Below, piece by piece: positions 19,126-26,673 of a stretch of DNA of 26,673 bases. Position 1 is the first letter of the stretch. Every line of letters starts with the position of its first letter. The stretch is taken from the NCBI GenBank assembly GCA_003427395.1, contig BFEA01000604.1, positions 865,969-892,641 on the forward strand. Reading direction: 5' to 3'. The notes below the pieces were generated by a model. That model was given only the letters and a program-made list of their open reading frames with translations, did not search any database and was not told the origin of the DNA. The stretch comes from Chara braunii. Taxonomy: Eukaryota; Streptophyta; Charophyceae; Charales; Characeae. A program made the position numbers and the translations under genes.

Positions 19126-19789
19126 AAAGGAGAACTGAAAATATATGCACCCGTTAACCATCTCCACTTGCCAGATCCGTCGGTTAATCAACGGAGACAT
19201 ACGACTCTGCGCGGGAGAACCCATCGAATATGGAAGGGGACCTGAAGATCCAACCGTGGATCAGGCGCATGACAACGTTCTGTGTCTTCCTAGCCCTGGG
19301 AAGAGTTGGTTCGCGCTGCGTTAGATCTTTGATCTGGAAGCAGGGGACATCATTTGTTGGCATGATTAGGCCTGCGGGAACGCTGGTGGCAGCGTCACCA
19401 CTAACGATTGCACAGTAGTAGTCTGCACAAGAGTGCACAATGTCGGCGATGAGGCGACCAGGTCCGGTCACCCTAAAAGTCTTTCTGTCTGTCCACAACT
19501 TCGACTTTCCATCTAAGTCCTCCTCCTGCAGCGATCTTTTCTTCCTCTTCGTGAGAGGCTCGTCGTCGTCGTCACCAGCCCGACAAGTATGATCCGTTGC
19601 CTCCTCTTTCCTTCCCACCTCCTCACACGTCCCCTCTTCTCGCCTCCCCCCCCCGTGCTGGCAGTGCCGTGGACATCCGCGCTTGCCACGTTTGCCAGTG
19701 GAAGTACCCTGCCCAATGACCCAATGACGGTGTTCGATGGATCGACGCGACGAGGTTGTGTGGGCTGGATGGATACTTTGTCGGCACAT

Positions 19790-20818
19790 AGAACTGTGAA
19801 CACCAATGTCGCCGCTGGAGTGACAGGTCTTTGGTCTCCCTAATCACAGACGACAGTCCCTTGCGAGCGCAAGCTTCCACTACCACTTACATGTGGCGTT
19901 CCTTGCATACCAACCCCACTGAGAGCGATGAATTGGTCCCTCGTTATCCCGTTTCTCCCAAACCCAAGCGTAAGTGCTTCTAGCGAATGGCCTTCCATGA
20001 TGATCCTTGTTCCCCTCCGCCAGCCCCCATCACACCCTTCGACCCTTCTACACGCGGCTTTAGGACTTTAGGACGTGTCCCCTTCCGAGCTGCCCGCCCC
20101 TGCCTTCACTGGATCCACTATCTTGCTTTTTCGCCTGTGACTGTCAACGTGGCGCTATGAGTTGTCGATGGATCTCGCCTCTCCCAAAACAAACAGCAGA
20201 CGAGAGTGCTCCATGATGTCAAGGACGCAGAGGAGAGACTGTTGATCGCTCACCTACGAAGACAATGATGGACGCACCTGTCGTCAGATCACACCTGCGC
20301 TTCGATGACAACCACGATGAGATCGTTGCGCAACAAAGAATGGCGCTGAAGCACGAGAAGACATACGCGTTGCGGCGCCCTGCACATGCTGTGAAGCACA
20401 CCCGTGTCGGTCCTTTGTACTGCCTTGCGTGACCATTTTGTGCTCCGATACGCTTTCGACGAGATGACATTTATTTCATGGACTTGCACACGCGATCGAA
20501 ATCCTTCCGCTACCCCTGGAAGACCGAAATCGAAAGGTTGATACGCCCATGTAAAGTGACCGCCTGCCCATTTTGTCGGCATGGACTTGTTGCAGTTGTA
20601 CGTCGACCAAGGTTTTTTTCCCGCCTCCACGACATCCTAGCACCCCAAGCCACTTTTCCATACTTCAAAAAAATTCCCGCCCCTCGGTCTTCCCACCCCA
20701 GAAGCCCTCCCGACAGCCCCCACTCCCTCGAAACCTTCGTCCCTGCCTGGTGATCGGTCCATCCACCAGCCCCGACTCGTCGAGCCCTTCCGTGTGTGCT
20801 CCTTTGTTGATGCAGGCA

Positions 20819-20820
<2 letters not shown>
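19790..20820. other. No gene assigned
   Basis: By position this would hold the N-terminal half of the minus-strand Harbinger-linked protein. Minus-strand frames are open in pieces (for example 20630-20289), but I found no SANT or trihelix signature. The C-rich stretch at 20690-20780 looks like low-complexity noncoding sequence. Confidence 0.4.
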
Positions 20821-20821
<1 letters not shown>

Positions 20822-20907
<86 letters not shown>

Positions 20908-20975
20908 CACACACACACGCACACACACAGTGTGTGTGAGAGCGAGAGCGTGTGTGTGTGTGAGAGAGAGAGAGA
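20822..20975. repeat. Compound microsatellite palindrome (CT)n(CA)n...(TG)n(AG)n
   Basis: CT repeats pass into CA repeats. After CACACAGTGTGTGTGAG the order is mirrored as TG then AG repeats. The whole tract can therefore fold on itself. The open frames through it (Ser-Leu, Thr-His and Cys-Val repeats) are artefacts. An AT-rich stretch with TATATGTA and TACATATA words follows to about 21050. Confidence 0.9.
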
Positions 20976-21225
20976 GACCGCCTTCTTCTAAAAAAACATA
21001 TACATCTATATATGTATTATACACATAAATGTATATATACATACATAGATGAATACGTCTTCGAACAAAAACCTCTACTGAGGACCGATCAACTAAACAT
21101 TGGCAGAATGACTGCCATCAATGCGGCACAAACGCAAAACAAGTGACGACCGCATCGCCTGTGGATGCACGAACAGGACGACCGACCGCGGGAGAATGTA
21201 GGCAGAAGCAGGAGTAGAGTCAATG

Positions 21226-22267
21226 TCAGGACTTGTCCCTGATGGTTTTCGCGATCTCCAACAATGCAGTGCATATCATCCTGTTGGCCTCATCGGACGC
21301 CTCGTAGTGCCGCTGTTGGGCATTAACCTCACGCTTGAGTATGTCGCACTGCTGCTCCAGAATGGGACACTATCGCTTGGTGGCCCCTTCCACGGTGTCA
21401 TCCATCAATGTTCTATGTTTCTCCATGACTTCAACGATGGCGTCGAATGTCTGTTGGCACATGTTCTTCCTCTTGCAGTTCCCACCCGTGCTGCCTGCAC
21501 TGAAACCGGACTTCCACGTCGAGCCTCTGTCGTCGTCGTTCCTATCACCCCCAGCGGCGGATGCTCCAGCAATGGATGGGGAACGTGGCACCTGCACTCC
21601 TCCATGGGCAATTGTGTCGGCGATGTTGTCTGGGTAGATGGTCTTGTTGCCCTTCAACATGGCGTCGATCTAATCGTATACGCGCTCGTCCATTATGAAG
21701 TTGAAGCCTTCATCCGTTCTCAACACAGGTGTGAGGTTAAAGAAGTTATTCCCTCAAGAGGCGTTCTAATACCATTGCACTTTCTTGTACTGATGGAAGA
21801 GGTTGTCCCACTTCTTGCCGATGTCATCAGTCGTTTTATTCAACCCCACCCTTCAGCAAACGCTTTTGCAGGTCCTGCAACTTCCATTCCCTGTTGAACA
21901 TTCGTTCGTAATTGTGCGGCATGCCCTCGAAATGAGCTTGATGATCCCTCTTCACCTGGGCGAGCTTGAGCATCTCCTCAACACTCCAGGACGGATGTTT
22001 CCCACCCTTCTCGCCTGCCGGACCCTTCGACTGGTGACCACCACGGGAAACAACCTTCTCTTGATGCAGGCCTTCACCCCTTCCTCTACCACGCACAAGC
22101 ACAGGTCGAATCTCCATGTCGTCCACATCTTCCGCTTCCTCTTCGCAAATAATATTTGGAGATTCGTAATCGCTCGCCCGTTGGGAGTCTTCCACGTTCG
22201 GTTCTTCACTCGCCATACACATCCTTGACACCCCATTCGCTATGTTCTCCCCGCTCATTTGACGCAT
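21226..22267 (-). pseudogene. Myb/SANT-like (trihelix type) protein of a PIF/Harbinger element
   Basis: In Harbinger elements this second protein binds DNA and helps bring the transposase to the nucleus and to the element ends. The frame from 22267 has an acidic stretch, an RGRGRGEG stretch, then the DNA-binding domain. PSWSVEEMLKLAQVKRD starts at about 21995, REWKLQDLQKRLLKGG follows, and after a frameshift at about 21838 comes DDIGKKWDNLFHQYKKVQ. The C-terminal part continues in that frame past TAG (21766), TGA (21754) and TAG (21670) to CKRKNMCQQTFDAIVEVMEK. It then passes TAG (21370) into a predicted coiled coil (ILEQQCDILKREVNAQQ) and ends with TGA at 21226. Four internal stops and a frameshift make it a pseudogene. 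Protein-like sequence (SFSALLEDGIG, VDLDFGLSS) upstream to about 22690 in other frames may be its N-terminus. Confidence 0.8.
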
Positions 22268-22740
22268 CTGTCACCGACATGACTCCCACACCGGCCTGCA
22301 ACCTTCCGTCGATCCAGCGGTGCTTGTGTTCACCACCGGTGCGGCCACCCTCTGGTGCAGTGTAGTCAAAGGCCATGTTGAAAGGGGGGGCAACACGATC
22401 CCCCCCATGTCACTGGATGATCCCTCACCTCAAGAAAATGAAGGCGGCAAACGACACCCATCAGGGCTGGCACCTTGCGGACAAGATCTTCCACCATGCA
22501 CAGTCGATCCACCGACGGTCACGCCAGGCACTGGGTTGAACGTACGAGTGTGCAGCTGCTGCAGCACTCTCGCTTGACAAGCCAAAATCCAAGTCCACAA
22601 TCTTTGTATCGCCTCCGCCGATACCATCCTCTAGCAAAGCAGAGAACGAATGACGACTTGTTACCGCCTCTCGTTGTCTACAACGGTTCAAAATCTAGTC
22701 CTGCGTCGATTTGCTCCCTAGAGGCAGAGTGTGGGACATA

Positions 22741-23474
22741 TCATCCGCCCATTCTTTTTCCAGGTCCGGCAGTAACGAGTGTTCGTGAGGTGGGGAGATG
22801 ACTGTACAAAGTCGGGTCATACGCGCCTGCATGACGCGCCCCGGTTGTTAGTTCTGGAGTGGAGTAGTCAATGGCGCGCGCCGATTGTCTGTTGGAGGTT
22901 TCACACCTGTACACCATCATCTTCCTCACCGTTCGTCGTCCCCATCTGCTATAAGGACCCCACACAACGACGCACACGTGGAACAACACGGCAACGAGCA
23001 GGAGAAGAGTGGCCAGCAGCAAGAGGGGGAACCGTCGAAGGACGTCTGCCATTAATCGCAGCCCGCGAGGCGTATACCAAACAAAGATTGCATCCCCCCA
23101 GGCGACAGTAGCCGACAAAACACGCGACGCAGATGACTGCAATTGACTGACAGTACTTCAATGTCGCTTGTACAAAAATTGAAAAATTTGACCGTTGGAC
23201 ACTACGACCGTCGACGCGCGCACGCCAAAACCGCTGTGTGAAGTGCCTTGCAGCTGAAGAACCACCCCCACGCATTTTCGCACCAACGGTAACAGTGGAA
23301 GGCTTGTTGGTGGCCCGTCGGGTACTGGAGGCCAGCAATGTCCACCCAATGGACCACGGATAACTTGTGCACCAACATCGACTCCAAATTCTCCTGTGGC
23401 CGCTCACTCCATAACACTCTGTCTATCGCGGCTCCTTTAACCCAAGGAACCTCACGAGGACCCCTTGAATCCAA
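22741..23474 (-). pseudogene. Unnamed protein with a transmembrane segment (broken)
   Basis: The frame from 23474 reads a strongly protein-like stretch rich in Trp and Tyr: VHWVDIAGLQYPTG, then AFHCYRWCENAWGWFF and ALHTAVLACARRRS. It stops at TAG (23202) and stays open in the same frame afterwards for about 50 codons. A second frame (23142-22741) carries a clear hydrophobic segment (FPLLLLATLLLLVAVLF, about 23028-22978), then WGPYSRWGRRTVR and a tail. The two are probably one gene joined by a frameshift at about 23050. I do not recognise the family. It may be an element-borne gene lying upstream of the Myb-type gene on the same strand, or a captured host gene. Confidence 0.4.
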
Positions 23475-23846
23475 TGACGTTTTGGGTGGGGATTCCGAGG
23501 ACCGTAAGGAAATCTCTCGGGAGCGTTTTCACATTCGTTCAAGGAATTTCGTGAATTAGGACGCGGTGTAACGACGTCGATTTCCTAAAAATCGGATTTC
23601 CAAGGAGGGTCTAACGAGGCCCTAAGTACTGCGAGTTGTCCACGAATAGACACAACACCGCACGGAAATGTCGGAAAGCCATATGCTGCCAGCCCATGAA
23701 TGAGGACGTTTTCTGGGCCCTATGCAGATGAACACACCATGCAGGAATGGTTGACGGTCAGTCATCCCGTGGATCGTGAATTTGCGAAACTATTTGACAT
23801 CCACAATAATAGCAACACCAAAGAAACAAACGCTTCAGCCAACACC
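23475..23846. other. No gene seen
   Basis: No recognisable frame or RNA. Short words such as CTCTTGAA are absent until 23847, where the palindromic tract begins. Confidence 0.4.
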
Positions 23847-24210
23847 ACTCTTGAAAACGTACGTTCAAGAGTCTCTGCACGGCCGCAAAGCCTCTTGAAG
23901 GTGTTAGCCCAAAAAATCCTTCAAGATCTGTCAGAAATGGGTTCCAAGAGTTGCTCAGGAAATCTTTGAATACCCGGCCTGCAAAACTTTAGGTTTCAAG
24001 CGTGCTCGGCTGAGCACTCAAAGGACCCTCATTTTTCAAGAGGTGTCAGACACACTACTAAACAAAAGACAAATACATATTCATGTCTTTTATTTTATGC
24101 ATAGTGTTTACAAGAGTTGCATTTTCAAGAGTGTTGTGTGGCGAAGGATGAAAACTCTTGAAAACGCCTTACAGATCTTGAAACCTTTCATGGTTTCAAG
24201 AGTTGTGTGG
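23847..24210. repeat. TCTTGAA/TTCAAGA palindromic tract
   Basis: The word TCTTGAA or its complement occurs repeatedly in both orientations. Two good hairpins stand out: ACTCTTGAA with TTCAAGAGT (23847-23872, around ACGTACG), and TCTTGAAACC with GGTTTCAAGA (24176-24201, 6-nt loop). CAAGAGT.GTGTGGCGA is repeated at about 24133 and 24197. It recalls the TTCAG satellite at 18361 in style but not in sequence. Confidence 0.7.
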
Positions 24211-24740
24211 CGAGGCCTCTAGACGGAAAAAAAGAGACAGCTAGCTCAAGGTAATACCTTTCTTGGCCTTTTCGTTAAGAGTTGGACCCCACAGGACCGT
24301 GGAAAGGAAAAACTTTGCCGCAAAACTGTTTCCAGGACCCCACTGCCTGCGCCAGATGTCCACGGAAATGTGAAACTTCTCCCGCAACCCGTTTTTCCGA
24401 ACCCCACAGACCGAAGATTGCAGCTTGGAAAAACATAATTTTCTGTTTTCACATAGTCCGGAGCCTGGAAAGGTCTCACGGGAGGATTCATCGCCGCAAT
24501 TTTGTGCCAACTCTAGAGGGTAGGGGGAAGGGTGTGTCGTTCCTGGAAAGGTACCGGAAAAGTCTCACAGGAGGCAGCAGCCAATAGCGACCAAGAGTGC
24601 CGCAAAAAAAAAAAAGGAGAAACAAAAAAAACAAGAACAAAACAAATGAGTGCCAATGGAGAAAGGCAACGATTGGGTCAACTGATTCCCAACGGGTTTC
24701 CACGGCGCATTTGGTCCTCCGCGGTGAGGTCCCCGCAAAA
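24211..24740. other. Noncoding, with GGACCCCAC-type short repeats and A-runs
   Basis: GGACCCCAC recurs at 24284 and 24335 and as GAACCCCAC at 24399. Two of these follow a CCGCAA...GTTT.CC segment, so there are two or three diverged units of 50-65 bp. GGTCTCAC and AGTCTCAC followed by GGAGG recur at 24473 and 24561. A-rich runs lie at 24603-24650. No gene was recognised. Confidence 0.5.
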
Positions 24741-24741
24741 A

Positions 24742-25930
24742 TTTTTTTTTTTTTTTAGAAACAATCCATTCAATTAATTCCGAAAAACAAATGTAGCACG
24801 AGGCCGGGGATCCTCACAATTCAACCCGGAATTATCCTCGCAGCCTCATCCAGTTTGCTTATACCTTCTCTTCTATAATCATACCTACCTTAGTGGTCTC
24901 CCCCTAGCCTCTGTCTCACAAAATCCTATCTGATTGTAGCTTCCTTCTCCAAATAGCCTGTCTAAATGATTTTCCTCTCCCTACCTATCCTACTTACTAA
25001 ATCCACAGACCTAGATATGAACGGTCTGACCCCAACCCATTCTGACCGAGAGGAACTCCTCTGTGTTCCATTTGTAGCCCCCCCCCGACACTCTCCTACC
25101 CTCCCCGTTCCCACGCAATCTACTGTGATTGCCGACCGGAATCGAGTGTCCTAGTTTTGAATCTGAATCTTCCTCCCCTTCTCTGCTCCCCCATTCTCTG
25201 TACCGCATGTTTGCTTACCCTATTGATACTAGCCATTGGGAAAGTACCATTTTTCCCTCTGGTGTCACTTTTGTGAAGCATGATCCCATTGCCCAAGTCT
25301 TCAGAAACCATTTCGCCCCTTTCCCTTTACCCTTTCTTTCCTTGGTGCATTGCCAGTCCGCTTTGATCTCCTTCGCTAAGAGGTTTTTTAATAGATGAAA
25401 TGCATGCTTATCCGAGAGCTCTTCTCTGTCAAATGTTTTGGCATTTCTGTCTTTCCATATTATCCACATCATGATGGCTCTTGTGACCTAAGCCATATAG
25501 CCCCATCCCTCTTTGATCGTATATTCTTCTGGCAACGCACCCGGCAATACCCATCTTTCGGTAGTGAACTTGTGCCTCCCAGTAATCTCCTTCCAGTTGA
25601 ACAGCCACCACTTCCACCACTTTTGTGACTTGGAGCAGTCCCACCACAGATGCTTCACCTCCTCGTACAACCAGTGGCATCTTACACACTTCGGGTCGAT
25701 CTTGTCCATGCCTTTGTTCCTGAGCCACATTGTTGTAGGCACAACCAAGTGGGTCTGTACCCAAAGCAGGGATGCCAGTTTCTGTGATGTTATCCTTTTC
25801 AACTGCTCCCAGAATTGGTTTAGTTCGTTCTTCTTCAGTGGGGGGAAACTGTGAATGGTTTTTTCCCATCTAGCTGTCAGTTTATCTTCCAGGGTCTGCT
25901 TCTCCCTCTGACGTAAATAGACGATACCTT
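24742..25930 (-). mobile_element. LINE-type retrotransposon, 3' end with poly(A)
   Basis: On the minus strand the coding end (25930-25215) is followed by about 457 bp of untranslated sequence and a poly(A) of 15 (T-run 24742-24756). That is the normal order for a plant L1-like element. The 5' side is cut at 25931, exactly where an LTR begins, so the rest of the LINE lies beyond the LTR element and outside the window. The target duplication cannot be checked without the 5' end. Confidence 0.8.
25215..25930 (-). pseudogene. LINE ORF2 C-terminus with RVT zinc knuckle
   Basis: LINE ORF2 proteins carry endonuclease and reverse transcriptase, and in plants often end in a zf-RVT domain. Here only that end is present. 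LWVQTHLVVPTTMWL is followed by the knuckle CVRCHWLYEEVKHLWWDC (25688-25635), which shows the usual CxxC...HL.W.C spacing, then WWKWWLFNW. A single TAG at 25488-25490 interrupts the frame, which continues unchanged (VTRAIMMWIIWKDRNAK) to TAA at 25215. Upstream of 25931 the frame runs by chance into the LTR and should not be counted. Catalytic domains are absent, so this fragment has no activity of its own. Confidence 0.85.
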
Positions 25931-26239
25931 TGTATCGGACCTTTGGTTGGCCTGTGAGACCAGCCCCTTGGTCTGTTCTCACAGGCCTGTGTTTTATTCG
26001 GGGCAGTCCAGTCCAGGCCGGTACCTCTGTCGGTACCAGCCAGTCCAGTCCAGTCCCGTCAGTCCGTCGGGGTATACCCCAGCCATTGTCTGTTTTCGAG
26101 ATCATTCTACACTGACACGATTTGGAGTACGTGCGTTGGAGTCTTGCGTGGGAGTTGCGCTGTGCCATCTCGCTCCTCCCTCATCATCCATCTCCATCAT
26201 CATCCCAGGCGGAGCACCACACCCGGTGGGTCCGCTACA
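25931..26239 (+). mobile_element. 5' LTR of an LTR retrotransposon
   Basis: The 309 bp begin TGTATCGG and end CTACA, so the ends TGTA and TACA are inverted copies. One base after the end stands the primer site at 26241. A strong hairpin lies near the left end: GGCCTGTGAGA (25949-25959) with TCTCACAGGCC (25977-25987), and AGACCA with TGGTCT inside it. CAGTCCAGTCC repeats lie at about 26005-26060. The left boundary coincides with the break in the LINE frame, which supports it. The 3' LTR is not in the window, so the target duplication (5' candidate ACCTT, 25926-25930) is untested. Confidence 0.7.
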
Positions 26240-26240
26240 T

Positions 26241-26252
26241 TGGTATCGGAGC
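26241..26252 (+). promoter_or_regulatory. Primer-binding site, tRNA-iMet type
   Basis: TGGTATCGGAGC differs by one base (G for A at position 8) from TGGTATCAGAGC, the common plant primer site complementary to the 3' end of initiator tRNA-Met, where reverse transcription starts. It lies one base after the TACA end of the LTR, as expected. It fixes the element's orientation as plus. Confidence 0.8.
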
Positions 26253-26530
26253 GGGAACGTTCCCCGCTCCCACCCACCACCCCGTACAGCTGTACAGCTG
26301 GGACAACAGGAAAACCTGACAGCGGTTTTTTTCACTGTTTTTCAGGTGTTTTCCAGTGAAAACGACGGAAAAAGCAGGCGCCTGCAGGTGGTGACACGTG
26401 GCAAAAAAAGCAGGCGCCAACACGAGCGCGCAAGCGCAAGCGCCGAGGCCAAGGTCGCCGCACGCACGCGCGCCACGTGCCCACGCTGCCCCGCTCCCGG
26501 ATTTACATTATCAAGACCCGGGATTTTTGC
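26253..26530 (+). other. Start of the LTR element interior, no gag recognised
   Basis: GC-rich leader-like sequence with small palindromes (TACAGCTGTA; GCAGGCGCCTGC at about 26375). Open frames exist in several registers, but none shows a gag or zinc-knuckle motif before the window ends. Confidence 0.45.
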
Positions 26531-26612
26531 TGCCGTTGGGGTTTGAACCCATGCGCCTGCTGGGCCATGCGCGTGCGTAAGCACCTTGATAACACACTCG
26601 CCACAGAGTGTA
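26531..26612 (-). ncRNA. tRNA-like sequence (tRNA relic or SINE head)
   Basis: On the minus strand GGTTCAAACCC (26549-26539) matches the B box at most positions and forms a TGGG/CCCA T arm. TGGCGAGTGTG (26603-26593) is a fair A box 54 nt upstream. CAACGGCA after the T arm looks like the 3' half of an acceptor stem, but no matching 5' half precedes the A box, so it is not an intact tRNA. TTATCAAG (26508-26515) and CTTGATAA (26585-26592) also pair across most of the region. Confidence 0.35.
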
Positions 26613-26673
26613 CATTGCCTTGTAGTACGGCACACTCGTGTTGAAGAGGTGTCGTGCTGGCTATTTACCCCCC

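Larger units (their letters stand above)
17983..19789 (-). pseudogene. Harbinger-linked protein, C-terminal region in two pieces
   Basis: The first piece (19789-19184) has a basic, nuclear-signal-like TKRKKRS, then a protein-like stretch with KLWTDRKTF, DIVHSCADYYCAIVSGD and MRLIHGWIFRSP. The second piece (18315-17983) reads LTLKMDIPLWYVGAYIEDRP, GGQWAENGN, and RIGDAFRLLLAACMWI. From memory both match the C-terminal half of a multi-copy Chara protein family that carries Myb/SANT domains. The order on the minus strand is right for one gene. About 850 bp separates them, filled by the palindromic satellite. GTATGT at 19202-19197 and an AG ahead of 18318 could be intron ends, so it may be an intron rather than a break. 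No Myb domain was found upstream. The 3' end runs into the adapter artefact. The function is inferred only from the family association. Confidence 0.5.

Noticed and set aside
20510-21042. Frames of Ser-Leu, Thr-His and Cys-Val repeats near 20.8-21.0 kb
   Set aside because: Products of CT, CA, GT and GA microsatellites on both strands.

Overview
The window looks like repeat-dominated nuclear DNA of a plant-lineage eukaryote. It holds many microsatellites, minisatellites and decayed transposons of plant type (PIF/Harbinger with its Myb/SANT partner, a LINE with an RVT zinc knuckle, an LTR element with a tRNA-iMet-like primer site) and no intact host gene. From memory, the Harbinger-linked proteins resemble multi-copy families of the charophyte Chara braunii. 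That assignment is a guess and was not searched.

Layout. 1-3.2 kb: three diverged copies of a dispersed repeat ending in a (TAT)n tail, separated by (GTGACAC)-like minisatellites. 4.26-7.22 kb: a partial element carrying an 11-unit hairpin minisatellite (GTGATAAG...CTTATCAC). 7.64-7.88 kb: the N-terminal part of a Harbinger transposase. It is interrupted exactly in frame by a 7,546-bp insertion (7885-15430) flanked by the 4-bp repeat GCGC and beginning TG and ending CA. The C-terminal part resumes at 15431 and carries the DDE residues, one internal TAG and a frameshift. The insertion is collinear in places with the 4.26-7.22 kb element and carries its own 18-unit array, in which a constant loop (ATAAGTT) is held between arms that differ from unit to unit yet usually still pair. 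16.9-17.2 kb: an (ATCA)n tract. 17.6-17.95 kb: two Nextera junction adapters, one perfect, which are a sequencing artefact. 18.0-19.8 kb, minus strand: pieces of a Harbinger-linked protein, with a palindromic satellite between them. 21.2-23.5 kb, minus strand: a Myb/SANT pseudogene and an unnamed transmembrane protein pseudogene. 24.7-25.9 kb, minus strand: the 3' end of a LINE with its poly(A) tail, broken at 25931 by the 5' LTR of an LTR retrotransposon whose interior leaves the window.

How the parts relate. The history is nested insertion: a LARD-like element into a Harbinger transposase, and an LTR element into a LINE. Transposase and Myb-type protein are the two usual products of a PIF/Harbinger element, but here both are broken. 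Six of the seven internal stops I could place in recognisable frames are TAG. The best candidate for something undescribed is the pair of hairpin arrays carried by what seems to be one element family. Two assembly artefacts (the adapters, and a one-N gap at 10754 with duplicated flanks) mean local copy numbers should not be taken literally.
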